Of a stretch of 64,000 bases of DNA, positions 12,192 to 21,860 are shown in pieces. The stretch is from NCBI GenBank assembly GCA_963377175.1, contig CAUJNA010002113.1:121001-185000 (forward strand), read 5' to 3'. The translations under genes and the position numbers were made by a program. Each line of letters opens with the position of its first letter. The stretch's first letter is position 1. The notes beneath the pieces were generated by a model. The model saw only the letters and a program-made list of their open reading frames with translations, made no database searches and was not told where the DNA came from. The DNA comes from Effrenium voratum. Taxonomy: Eukaryota > Sar > Dinophyceae > Suessiales > Symbiodiniaceae.

Positions 12192-12640
12192 ACTGGGGAG
12201 GCCCTTTTGCGCGGCCTCAGTTTGGATGCTTTTTCAGGCCCCAAAACAGGTCGCGCAAACTGAGCACATTTTCTGGCTTTGGCGTGGAAGAGCGCTTGGA
12301 AGTGGTATGGGATGCTTTTGCTGTTATCCGCTGTTCTGGTTGCACGGTGTGGGTCCATCAGTGGCATGCGGCGTTTGTGTTTGGGGAGCAAAAAGGTAGG
12401 TGAGTCGCTCTCGGACTGCAGGCTATGCTGGAGGACGAGCTGAAAAAGTTACAGCAGCAGCGGGCGGAGCTACGGAAGGCTCGTGAAGAGAATTGGCACT
12501 GCGCTCTTGTTTTGCAGCACAGCGGTCTGCAAGGCCATCTCCAAGAACAGGAAAGAAAAGAAGCTCGCAAAGCAGCGGAAGGTCCGCCTTCTAAAGGCCA
12601 GGGCGTGGCCTGTCTTGCTCGTGCGTGTGGCGTGTGTGTG
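12192..12640 (+). pseudogene. Leader coding segment of the unit, copy B
   Basis: Nearly identical to 5586-6010. An open frame runs to the sequence AAAAAGGTAGGTGAG at about 12391, and a second begins at the ATG at 12425 (MLEDELKKLQQQRAELRKAR). If the roughly 26-bp piece GTAGGTGAG...CTGCAG is removed as an intron, the two parts can be read together, but an intron this short would be unusual. The second frame then runs into a short TG tract and ends. No family was recognised; the helix is basic and Gln-rich. Confidence 0.4.
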
Positions 12641-12661
12641 TGTGTGTGTGTGCGTGTGTGT

Positions 12662-13641
12662 GAAAACCCTGTTCCTCTCATGACGCGCACAGGCGTGACG
12701 TACTGACAGTTGGGCGCTGGCACCCTAAAAGGATGCCCGCGACAGGGAAAGGACGATCTGCTTAATCCAATTCCTATCTTCCAACTTATGACTTCTGCTT
12801 TGTCGCTGATTTGCAACCATGCTATGTGTGAGCAGGAAGGCTTGTGTGTGTTGAGTGTTGTGCTCAAATCTGACAATTACCTTGCTTAATGGTTAAGACG
12901 ACGAGACGTTGTGTGTCTGTTTGGCCATTTGCCTGGGCAATGTGTGACTCGGCTTCCTGTACTCGAGACCGTCAGACTCCTCCCTTCAAAGTTTAAGCGT
13001 GTGTGTTTGTGCATGCAGTTCCAGTCAACTTGGCTAGCCGGTTGTTAGCGCTGCCTTCTTGGCAGGCTGCGCGGCAGCTGTCCGGGGAGGACTTGAAGCT
13101 GTTGATTGCCGCCAAGGAGACAGGGGCGGAAGGCCCGACATTGTTGGGTTTTGCTGGCAGCAACGTCTCGTGCCAGTGAACTCCCTAGTGGCTGAGACCT
13201 GGTACAGCGTTTTTTTTGGGTGCGCGTGGCCAGCGTTTGCTGGCAGCAGGACAGAGTTTTTCTTCAGTGTCCGGGTAGCGCGGCGTGTGCAGTGACAGCA
13301 GTGCCCCGGCAGTGGGGAAAAGGCGGGCCCAAAACAGTGGAGGGCTGCTTGCCATGAGTAGAGCAAGGACAAGCTTTCAAGGTTGTTGGCCGTGTGCCAG
13401 GCCACCAAGTTGGTGACGACGAAGGGCCAGCAGTTTGCAGGCGCTCGGGGTGGGGGCAAAGGTGGTTGAGGTTGCTTACATGCTTGCAAAGTTTGTCTTC
13501 TAAAGAGAAACCCGCTTGACAAGTCTTCTTGGCCAGATGCTTGGGACTGTTTTGGCGAATGGGCCACCCCTCTCGACTCCTAGCGCAGAGGGTCCAAGGG
13601 CGGGGGGCTCGGGGGGCGGGGCGGAGGAGCCGCTCACGACG
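12662..13641. other. Unit B spacer upstream of Rep
   Basis: Matches 6873-7890 of unit A with several small deletions and a short inserted piece near 13490-13520. No coding signal. Confidence 0.5.
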
Positions 13642-13657
13642 TATATAATAATATATG
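13642..13657 (+). promoter_or_regulatory. AT-rich palindrome upstream of Rep, copy B
   Basis: TATATAATAATATATG is identical to the element at 7891, with the same flanking GC-rich runs and the same distance to the Rep start. Confidence 0.45.
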
Positions 13658-13869
13658 TTTAAAACAGGGTGGAGGAGCCAAGTTGCGCGCAGCGCAGGGA
13701 AAACTGCGTTGCGTTTCAGGCCCCTTCCGCCTTTGTGTTGAGTTTGCGTGCGTTGTTTCAGTGTTTTGGGGCGGAGGAGTGCCGGAGGAGCGGCGGAGGA
13801 GTGGGGGCGGGGGGTGACAAGCGTGGGCAAACAAGAGCAGCCAAGCGCGCTTGGCTCAAAGCCCCAATC

Positions 13870-14937
13870 ATGGCCACGTCGGCCATTGTGAAGGCCAAGC
13901 GAGCCTGGCAGCACTCTACCAAGTACACTTTTCATGCACCCGCGACTCTTCGGATGCTGAAGTGTTGCGAGCTTTCAGGCAGCTTGCTTTGAAAGTGCAC
14001 CCAGTCCGTGGTGGCAGTGTTGCGCACCAGCAGCAGATCAATGATGCCCGCAGGGCCTGGGATCAGGCTAAGGCCAACACAAAGCAGGCGGCTGCAGATT
14101 TGGTCTTGGCGCCGGCAGAAGGCTCTACAAAACCCGCTGCCAAGGGCAAGGAGTTTCGCGTCCAAGCAGCGTCTGTCCTGTTGACCTACCAAGCCTTCAG
14201 CGGGTTGGTTGACCTACCAAGCCTTCAGCGGGTTGGAGCAATGGGTGTGCTTGAACATGTTCATTGTCAACCAGCTTAAGCCGTGGCGTGTAAAGCATTG
14301 GTGCACGACGCTGGAGGCGTGTGTGGATGGAAGTAGCTGCCACGCGCATGTGATGTTGCAATTCCACTCCAGTGTGGACATGTCTGCAACTGCCTTCCAG
14401 TTTGCTGGTGTGAGGCCCAATGTTCAACCAACAGACCTTTGCGGCGAAGGCCTTTGCAGGAAGAAGCTGCAAATCAGCGTGGACAGGGGTTTCTTTTATG
14501 TGTGGGCCAACAAGATAGGAACAGTTCGCGACCCTGAAGGCAACTTGTGCGTTGCAGGGAACTATGCCCCCGTCTGGACCGCCGAAAAGTTTCGCTACCA
14601 GGTCCTGGGAGCGTGGCCAGAAAAGCTTTGGAAGCAACGCAAGCTCTCCACTGAAATGTATGAAGAGTACCTTTTCCTGAGCCGAGATGGCGTTGTTGCT
14701 CGCAAACGCAATCTAGACGCAGTCAAGGAGCGCGAAGAAAGCTTGGAGAACACCAAGCGGATTCGCTCCAACCCGGTTTTGTATCAAACGTTCCCAGACA
14801 TCCCGGAGGTGACAGCCTGGAAAGCTCTTTTCAGAGACGATGCCTTGCGCTACCCTGTGCTTTTGTTATTGGGCCCTTCCATGTCTGGCAAAACAGAGTT
14901 CGCCCACTCATTGTTTCAGCATGCTTTGGAGTTGTGT
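13870..14937 (+). pseudogene. J-HUH-SF3 Rep gene, copy 2 (frameshifted, truncated)
   Basis: The ATG at 13870 is kept, but a deletion of about 26 bp just after it shifts the frame relative to the J domain. The J-domain signature reads HPV instead of HPD (13999-14010), which would abolish Hsp70 stimulation in known J proteins. Around 14181-14235 a 28-bp segment (CTACCAAGCCTTCAGCGGG core) is tandemly duplicated, which breaks the frame again. From there HUH motifs I-III, the linker KQRKLSTEMYEEYLFLSRDG (missing from copy 1) and Walker A GPSMSGKTE are intact. The gene then runs into TG-rich spacer at about 14935, so Walker B and motif C are lost. Confidence 0.75.
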
Positions 14938-15430
14938 CTGTGTGTGTGTTTGTGTGTGCGTTTGTGGGTTTTTGTGTGCGCCGGCTTGTGCCTCGGTCCC
15001 TGTAAGATTGGTGCAGCCGCTTGCTGTGCATAGCTCAGCTTGAGTTTGTGTCAGCAAAACAAGTAGCGCCGGCCATGGTTGCTCGCGAGGCCAAACGCAC
15101 AGAGAAGGCCGGCCAAAGGCGCATGGTGCTCGGAGCCAAACGCAGCAGAGAAGGTTCAGTCGGCCAAAGTCCGTGAGGCGGCGGTGGCCGGTGGCTGAGT
15201 GGTTCGTGAGAGCAAGGTAAGCCCTGCTTTGGGGCCCGGAATATACAAGAAACTTGGTACCCTGCAAAGGGGCCCCCCCGGTGCCGTTGCAGCAGCGTGT
15301 TGCTCATATCAGGCCTGAAGCAATGTTAGTTGCAGTCACGTGTTTGTGCCTGGGTGGGTGTTGGAAGTTGGCTTACAGGCTTAGGCTAGGCAGAGTCCCA
15401 TTGTTTGCATAGTGTGGGCAACTCAAAGGC
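14938..15430. other. Unit B spacer between Rep and transposase
   Basis: Corresponds to 9960-10381 of unit A, beginning inside the TG tract where the Rep deletion ends, with a small internal duplication near 15075-15150 (the GCCAAACGCA...GAGAAGG unit occurs twice). No gene. Confidence 0.55.
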
Positions 15431-17120
15431 ATGGCCTTGACTATCGATGCGTCAGCCATGGAATTGGCTGAGCTCAATCAAAGGATTCGCCAGACGCGGC
15501 GGCGCCTGAAGCGTGCTCGTGAGGAGGTGGAGGAAGTTGGCCCGCAGCTGTCAATCTTGGTGCGGATGGTGTATGTTTTCAGCGGCTATGATCTAGAGGC
15601 TGCGGCAGAGCTGCTGGCAAGAAGGCTTGAGCCGCGGCGCTTTGACGAGTTTCTAGCCTTGGCCCAGGATGTCTGCTTGCGCGCGCCTGCTTCTGCAATG
15701 GCGTCGCTCGCGGGCGAATCTTGTTTGGAGCGCCACAGCTTGCGCACCATGGCTCTGGCGTGCAGGTTCATTGTGGAGTTGCGTTTGTTTTGGTGGGTGC
15801 GCTGTCAAAATTACGAGCACGGGGTGGCCCCAACACGGGCTCAGCTTGTGCGCTTTGCTGTGTCTGTGGCGCCGTCCGACGTCCCGCTGAAGCTGCAGGG
15901 CTTGGTGCGCCAACCGCTGCTGGGGTCGGCGCGCAGACAGCGCAAGTGGTTGCAGCGGTTCCGTGCTGCTTGGGGCGCTCGTCTTGGCAGGCTACGCGCT
16001 CTGGGAACGACGCCGCTGCATGAGATGCAGGAAAAGGCGCAGCAGGGCAAGGGTGTCGGTCCCGCTTTCTGTTTCTCTGCCGTCAATTGGAAGTTGTTAG
16101 GTCCCCCGTTCGCGTTTCGGGGGCTCATTTTTTCCTGCCCAGCATTTGTCTTTGTCGAAATATCTAGGTTGATGCGCGAGTCTTTGTTTTGGGGTCCATT
16201 TTTTACACCCCAAAATGGGGCTCGAAAAGAAACTTTAGATAGCGAACCCCGTTTTGGGGCGCGTGTTTCCGGCCCTAAAAGAGGTCTCGCTTTTGGGTGC
16301 TTTTGTTTCGCAGGCTGTGGCGTATTTTCGCTGGGCCAATGCTGCTTTAGATGCCGCCGCGCGGCCCTACTTAGTTGTCAATATGGACGAGGCTAGTTTA
16401 TGCCGCCATGTGACGGGGCCTGTGGGCACTGTTTTGCGAACGTGCCCAGGCTTAGCGCTGCAGGCAGGGGACCGCGCCAGCTTGGCCACCCGGAGAGGTT
16501 GCGCTTCTTACCTTGCTTCAATTTGCAGCGAAGCGGACCTCAACCCAATCTTGCCGCAGGTTTTGCTGGGAAACGAGCACGTGTTCCCGAAGAGCCTGGT
16601 GAAGGGCATTCAGGCAGAACTTGGGGGCAACGTTTTCATTTGGCGAGAGAGGAGCGGGTGGAACAACCATGTGCTCATGAAGCGCTACATCAATTTACTC
16701 TGCCATTCTCTGGGCACGCTGCTGAGCGAGCGCACGGTTCTCCTTCTCGTAGACATGGCGCCGTGTCACATCCACCACACTGTCTTTGATTTGGCTCGAA
16801 GGAGAGGTTTGAGAATGCTTCTAGTTCCTGCGGGTCTCACGGGGATGTTGCAGCCCCTAGACACTCATGTCTTCCAACCATTTCGCGCGAAGCTGCGGGA
16901 GTTATGGGTTGAATGCAGAAGCGTAGCCGAAGATGGGGAAGTGTCTTTCCTCACGTGGGCAAGGCTTGTTATCCAAGCCATTCAAGAGGTTGTTGTTGGC
17001 AAGCCGTGGCGGGCAGCTGAGCGGACAGGCTTCCTCGCAAAGCAAGCGCTGCTGTCCCCCAAAATTTTGAAGGCGTTGGCGTGGGAATCTTGCCCCAAAA
17101 TTGCCGCAGGTCCCCCGCCG
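15431..17120 (+). CDS. DDE_1/pogo-like transposase, best copy (unit B)
   Basis: Exon 1 (15431-16045) begins MALTIDASAMELAELNQRI. A charged helix and a basic helix-rich segment (LLGSARRQRKWLQRFRAAW) follow; the latter resembles the DNA-binding HTH region of CENP-B/pogo-type transposases. Exon 2 (from 16314) continues in frame with AVAYFRWANAAL and contains three Asp motifs: NMDEASL (16386), LLLVDMAPCHIHH (16752) and LQPLDTHVFQPF (16860). The last two Asp are separated by 35 residues, as expected for a DD35D/DDE_1 catalytic core that cuts and joins DNA through two metal ions. Coding runs without stops to about 17120, where the unit is truncated, so the native C-terminus is lost and replaced by GC-rich read-through. 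The phase-consistent intron and the three aligned Asp make the family call good. Activity is doubtful because of the lost end. Confidence 0.8.
16046..16313 (+). other. Intron in transposase with AGG at both borders
   Basis: Removing 16046-16313 joins CAG|GCT and restores the transposase frame. Both borders read CAGG (CAGGGCAAG at the donor, CGCAGGCTG at the acceptor), so the exact cut is ambiguous by one base and the donor is GG or GC rather than GT. Inside are a small inverted repeat (TTTTGGGGT ... ACCCCAAAA) and stop codons in the exon 1 frame. Confidence 0.6.
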
Positions 17121-17175
17121 CCAAGGGCGGGGGGCGGGGGGCTCGGGGGGCGGGGCGGAGGAGCCGCTCCTGACG

Positions 17176-17191
17176 TATATAATAATATATG
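17176..17191 (+). promoter_or_regulatory. AT-rich palindrome upstream of Rep, copy C
   Basis: The third copy of TATATAATAATATATG. Here only about 30 bp separates it from the start of recognisable Rep coding sequence, because the intervening 5' leader is deleted. Confidence 0.4.
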
Positions 17192-17224
17192 TTTAAAACA
17201 GGGTGGAGGAGCCAAGTTGCGCGC

Positions 17225-18580
17225 ATTGTGAAGGCCAAGCGAGCCTTGGTCATTCTTCTGCTCCCTGGCAGCGCTCTACCAAGTACACTTTTCATGCACC
17301 CGCGACTCTTCGGATGCTGAAGTGTTGCGAGCTTTCAGGCAGCTTGCTTTGAAAGTGCACCCAGACCGTGGTGGCAGTGTTGCGCACCAGCAGCAGATCA
17401 ATGATGCCCGCAGGGCCTGGGATCAGGCTAAGGCCAACACAAGGCAGGCGGCTGCAGATTTGGTGTTGGTGCAGGCAGAAGGCTCTACAAAACCCGCTGC
17501 GTCCAAGCAGCGTCTGTCCTGTTGACCTACCAAGCCTTCAGCGGGTTGGAGCAATGGGTGTGCTTGAACATGTTCATTGTCAACCAGCTTAAGCCGTGGC
17601 GTGTAAAGCATTGGTGCACGACGCTGGAGGCGTGTGTGGATGGAAGTAGCTGCCACGCGCATGTGATGTTGCAATTCCACTCCAGTGTGGACATGTCTGC
17701 AACTGCCTTCCAGTTTGCTGGTGTGAGGCCCAATGTTCAACCAACAGACCTTTGCGGCGAAGGCCTTTGCAGGAAGAAGCTGCAAATCAGCGTGACAGGG
17801 GTTTCTTTTATGTGTGGGCCAACAAGATAGGAACAGTTCGCGACCCTGAAGGCAACTTGTGCGTTGCAGGGAACTATGCCCCCGTCTGGACCGCCGAAAA
17901 GTTTCGCTACCAGGTCCTGGGAGCGTGGCCAGAAAAGCTTTGGAAGCAACGCAAGCTCTCCACTGACATGTATGAAGAGTACCTTTTCCTGAGCCGAGAT
18001 GGCGTTGTTGCTCGCAAACGCAATCTAGACGCAGTCAAGGAGCGCGAAGAAAGCCTGGAGCTTGCGGATGTAGTTGCAGAGAACACCAAGCGGATTCGCT
18101 CCAACCCGGTTTTGTATCAAACGTTCCCAGACATCCCGGAGGTGACAGCCTGGAAAGCTCTTTTCAGAGAAGATGCCTTGCGCTACTCTGTGCTTTTGTT
18201 ATTGGGCCCGTCCATGTCTGGCAAAACAGAGTTCGCCCACTCATTGTTTCAGAATGCTTTGGAGTTGAAGATCGGCCCTCTCTTGTATTCCCGGAGACAA
18301 GCTGCGTTCGGTTTTGGACCGGAAGATCCACGGACGGTTTATTATTTTGGACGAAATGTCCAGGGATTTAGCTTTCTTACTGAGACCAAGACAGATTTCA
18401 AGGCAAATACAAACACCTCAGCTGGAGTTTTGCGGGGACCCACGACCGGTGATGCCAATGGCAAGTACGGAAAAGTATTTGTTTGAGTTCAGTTGTGGCA
18501 CATCTGAATCTATTCACCAGAACCTTAAATTATACCACGGAGCACCATTGATTGGCTTTCCAAAGCTGGGAATCGCGTAG
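17225..18580 (+). pseudogene. J-HUH-SF3 Rep gene, copy 3 (several frameshifts)
   Basis: The start codon and first residues are deleted. The J domain keeps VHPDRGG (about 17357-17375). A 22-bp-scale deletion near 17500 removes the KGKEFRVQ region before motif I. HUH motifs I (LTYQAF) and II (CHAHVMLQF) lie in one frame to about 17792. A one-base loss at about 17793 shifts YVWANK into the next frame, which continues through the linker and Walker A GPSMSGKTE. The frame then changes again near Walker B, where an alternative frame reads FIILDEMSRDLAF. The many small indels suggest decay without selection. Confidence 0.75.
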
Positions 18581-19138
18581 TTGTGCATTTCCAAGGCTTC
18601 AGCGCAAGCAGCGCAGGTTGATGATGGGCAACGCTCCCAGCCCAGACACGCAGCTGACGCTCAATGTGTGAAAATTGTCGGGAAGAATCGTGCAGCGCTC
18701 ACAGCTTCAGCTTCAGTACGTTTGTGTTGCTCTGTCCTCTTTGTCCAGAGGCTGGGCTTGCTGGTTGCGGGCCAGTGAAACGTGCGCAGAGGCAAGGGCG
18801 CCGCTTGCTGGTTGAGGGCGACTGAAACAACATTGTGTCTGACAGTTTGGGTCATGGCCATCCAACGGGAAAATCGTAGTTGTGCATGGCTTCAGCGCAA
18901 GCAGCGCAGGTGATGCTGGGCAACGCTCCCAGCTGACGCTCAATGTGTGAAAATTGTCGGGAAGAATCGTGCAGCGCTACAGCTTCAGCTTCAGTACGTT
19001 TGTGTTGCTCGGTCCTCTTTGTCCGCTGGGCTTGCTGGTTGCGGGCCAGTGAAACGTGCGCAGAGGCAAGGGCGCCGCTTGCTGGTTGAGGGCGACTGAA
19101 ACAACATTGTGTCTGACAGTTTGGGTCATGGCCATCCA
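18569..19138. repeat. Tandem duplication of about 0.28 kb downstream of Rep copy 3
   Basis: The stretch starting GGGAATCGCGTAGTTGTGCA at 18569 is repeated with small differences from 18868 (GGGAAAATCGTAGTTGTGCA). Both copies contain GCTTCAGCGCAAGCAGCGCA and end at TTTGGGTCATGGCCATCCA. Units A and B have a single copy. Confidence 0.85.
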
Positions 19139-19648
19139 TTGTGCGTCTCTGTGTGTGTGCATGTGTCTGCGTGTTTGTGTGTTGTGACCGGCCAGTCTGC
19201 GTGTGTGTTTGTGTGTTGTGACCGGCCAGGCCTTCTTGGGATGACCGTGTCCAGAGGCGTGAGGGCGTTGGTTGTTGGTCAAGGGTGATTGCCGCGCAGG
19301 CAAGCTGTGATTGGGGCCGAGGCAGACCTCAAGATGGTGTGTGTGTGTGTGTTGCGTGTGTGTTGCGTGTGTGTGCGTGTGTTTGTTGTGCGTTTGTGGG
19401 TTTTTGTGTGCGCCGGCTTGTGCCTCGGTCCCTGTAAGATTGGTGCAGCCGCTTGCTGTTAGCTCTGAGTTGCAGCAAAACAAATAGCGCCGGCCATGGT
19501 GCTCGGAGCCAAACGCACAGAGAAGGTTCCGGCCAAAGTCCGTGAGGCGCGGTGGCCGGTGTGAGTGTTGGGGAGAGCAAGGTAAGCCCTGTTTTGGGGC
19601 CCGGAATATACAAGAAACTTGGTACCCTGCAAAGGGGCCCCCCCGGTA
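19139..19648. other. Unit C terminal spacer
   Basis: Matches 9740-10230 of unit A almost base for base, including the GTGACCGGCCAG repeats and the final GGGGCCCCCCCGGT. No gene. Confidence 0.6.
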
Positions 19649-20476
19649 CGCTGACCCCCCTTTGTCGTCAGCGTCAACGACGTGCCGAAGGCCCGGAAGC
19701 TCTACAGCCGGGCCGACTCACCGGGCAATTCTGTTGCCAGCACAGGAATGGGTGAAGCAATCCTGCGCCAGCCCAGGATTGAGAAGGCAATCGCGCCCAG
19801 TACAGGATTGAGGACAATTCTAGAATTGACGGCATGGCGAGGAATGAAAAAACACTCCGGAAGCGATGCTCGAGGACGGCGTCACTGCCGGACCTCGGCA
19901 CTGGCCCGGTGATGGGTTTTTCGGGCAAAAAAGCAAGGTTGGAATTCCGACCTTGTGGGAGACCGAAGTAGGAATTCCGACCTCGGTGGAAGAATCCGAC
20001 CTTGGGTGGCGCGGGCTTGGCAGGAGGCTTCTATGCCAGGCAGGTGGCGCGGCCAGGAGGCTTCTATGCCCGGCAGGTGGCGCGCCAGACTGGAGGCTTC
20101 TATGTCAGGCATCAGGGAGACGCACCCGGAGTGCCAAACCGCCACCGTATGACCGTATGATCCGTATGATCCGTATGACTCGGGGCTGGCGTGGCTCCGA
20201 TGCCGGGCAGGTGGTGCGGCCGGGTGGGAGGCTCCGATGCCGGGCAGGTGGCGCGGCCGGGTGGCTCCGATGCCGGGTGGTGCGGCCGGGGCTTCGATGC
20301 CAGGCAGGGATGTGGCGCGCTAGGTATCGAAGCCTCCACGTTGGGCGAGCTAGGCGCAGTGCCAAGCCGTATGACCGTATGATCCGTATCGATGCCGGGC
20401 AGGTGGCGCGGCAGGAATGTGGCGCGCTCGGTGTCGAAGCCTCCACGTCGGCGGGCTGGCGCAGGAATGTAATGCT

Positions 20477-20505
20477 CGAAAGCACAAGTGGCACTTGTGC
20501 TTTCG
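20477..20505. repeat. Perfect 14-bp hairpin, copy 1
   Basis: CGAAAGCACAAGTG at 20477-20490 is followed after one base by its exact complement CACTTGTGCTTTCG at 20492-20505. It lies inside the minisatellite. Confidence 0.95.
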
Positions 20506-20546
20506 AAGCGGGTGGAAGGCTCCGACGCCGGGCAGGATGTGATGCT

Positions 20547-20575
20547 CGAAAGCACAAGTGGCACTTGTGCTTTCG
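20547..20575. repeat. Perfect 14-bp hairpin, copy 2
   Basis: An identical hairpin to that at 20477, 70 bp downstream: arms 20547-20560 and 20562-20575, again with a single G between the arms. Confidence 0.95.
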
Positions 20576-20749
20576 AAGCGGCCGGGTGGGAGGCTCCGAT
20601 GCCGGGCAGGCGGCGCGGCCGGGTGTCCGATGCCGGGCAGGTGGTGCGGCCGTGCTAGCACGTTGGGCGAGCTAGTTCGCGATTCGTATGACTCGGCGGG
20701 CTGGCGGGCTCCGATGCCGCAGGTGGCGCCAGGGTGTCCCCCGGATCCT

Positions 20750-20870
20750 TGCTATACGTCCTATATGTGCTATATGGGTCTCACAAGGCAAGCCGCAGAA
20801 CCTCCACTCTCTCCCCCGGCTCCTTGCTATACGTGCTATATGTGCTATATGGGTCTCACAAGGCAGCCCC
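20750..20870. repeat. Direct repeat with GCTATACG/GCTATATGGG core
   Basis: CTTGCTATACGTCCTATATG and the following GTGCTATATGGGTCTCACAA at about 20749-20788 recur at 20825-20863 with one base changed. The spacing is 75 bp. Confidence 0.85.
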
Positions 20871-20879
20871 AGATGCGGC

Positions 20880-21680
20880 CCCAGATGCGTTCAGACAGCT
20901 TGGAGATCGGCGCGAATTGGTTTGAGCTGAATAAATTGCTTTCTATAGAAAAAAATATTCAGTCGGTCGGACGAGCACGTCTTTTTTTGTCGGCGGCGCT
21001 GCCCTGCAGGTTCAGCGCTGTGAGGAGCTCTCTGGAGGCCACATCCAGCTCCTTGCACGCCTGCTTGGCGGTTGGATGGGGGTGACGGTGCAACTTTGCT
21101 GTGGCACGCCCTTGTGCTGCGCATTTGGGGGGTCCCGGGGGCAGGGGTAGCTGGTTGATGTCCATTCCGTCCTGTCCTTCATCAGCCGTGTCCCGACAGT
21201 GTTTTCCTATGTATTCCTATGTATTTACAGGGCTTGCGAGGATTTCCCTTTCTTCCGCCATTGCTTTCCTTCGTGTCGGTTTTCTTTCTTTGCCGCCTCA
21301 TTGGCTGGAGGCCTTACGTGGCTTCGTTTCCTTCTGTGTTCCATGATCAGTTTGCTGTGCCTGGATTTCGTTGAGTGGCGAATGTCTTGTGACCTATTGC
21401 ATTCCATTGTATTTCCATGATCTGCTGTGCATGGAGGTTCTGGCCGCTGGGTGCATTTCACTACTTTCTGTTTGATGAGCCTTTACTTGCAGCACTGGCT
21501 TCTCGTACTGCGATTATTCTGCGATTGGAATTCATCCTTTGTGAGCCTGGCATGTATAGTTGCGGAGTTGGCTTGTCTCCGTGCTCCTTCTTTTGCTTGC
21601 TTTTCGGTTTTTGGTGTGGTTTTGGTTTGGGTTTTGTTTGCTGGGTTCCCTCTCTGTCTTATGAGTCGGGGGCATTGCGA
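20880..21680. other. No gene recognised (flank of LTR element)
   Basis: A minus-strand frame at 20959-21165 is open and moderately charged but shows no domain. The rest is T-rich on the plus strand with no gene signal. It ends at the 5-bp target duplication of the retrotransposon. Confidence 0.4.
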
Positions 21681-21685
21681 CTTCT
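21681..21685. repeat. Target-site duplication, left (CTTCT)
   Basis: CTTCT directly precedes the 5' LTR and is repeated directly after the 3' LTR at 33209-33213. A length of 5 bp is typical for copia integrases. Confidence 0.93.
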
Positions 21686-21828
21686 TGAAGAATTTGATCG
21701 GTCAGTTTGGGGTTTTACATCCGTTGCATCCGCAGTGTGGCTGTTCAAGCGTGAAAATGTGCGAGCAGCGCACTTGGACGGTTTGTTGTTTCCTTTTGGG
21801 CCCCAAACCGGTAACCCTTGAATCTATA
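21686..21828 (+). repeat. 5' LTR, 143 bp
   Basis: Starts TGAAGAATTTGATCGG and ends CCCTTGAATCTATA. Identical over its full length to the 3' LTR. It begins with TG but ends in TA rather than the usual CA. It is short for an element of this size. Confidence 0.95.
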
Positions 21829-21844
21829 GGTTATAAGCCGTAGG
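21829..21844 (+). other. Candidate primer binding site
   Basis: Directly after the 5' LTR lies GGTTATAAGCCGTAGG. It lacks the TGG that pairs with a tRNA CCA end. Its first bases resemble the internal (anticodon-region) priming sites known in some copia elements, where a half-tRNA is used. The matching tRNA cannot be named from this sequence alone. Confidence 0.4.
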
Positions 21845-21860
21845 CCCCTAGCTCTAAGCA

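Larger units (their letters stand above)
12192..17120 (+). mobile_element. Rep/DDE unit B (4.9 kb)
   Basis: The second head-to-tail copy begins only about 25 bp after the stop codon of the unit A transposase. It has the same order as unit A: leader segment, short TG tract, spacer, Rep, spacer, transposase. Its Rep gene is truncated in the helicase domain by a deletion that fuses it to TG-rich spacer, but its transposase is the best-preserved copy. The unit ends inside the transposase C-terminus near 17120, where it joins spacer sequence of unit C at a short GC-rich junction. Confidence 0.75.
17121..19648 (+). mobile_element. Rep/DDE unit C (partial, no transposase)
   Basis: The third tandem copy starts within the GC-rich spacer that precedes Rep, not at the unit start, and ends at 19648 in the CCCCCCCGG run that in units A and B lies about 160 bp upstream of the transposase. 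It therefore keeps only the palindrome, the Rep gene and the following spacer. A segment of about 0.28 kb downstream of Rep is tandemly duplicated inside it. Confidence 0.7.
19865..20750. repeat. GC-rich minisatellite region
   Basis: Irregular tandem repeats of a unit containing GGCTCCGATGCCGGGCAGGT followed by GGCGCGGCC. Variants include GAGGCTTCTATGCC and GAAGCCTCCACGT, and they are interspersed with CCGTATGATCCGTATGA units (about 20145-20180 and 20367-20392). Open frames on both strands cross it but encode only low-complexity repeats. Confidence 0.85.

Noticed and set aside
19865..20675. Long open frames on both strands in the GC-rich minisatellite
   Set aside because: Low-complexity repeats without start context or domain; openness follows from the repeat unit lacking stops.
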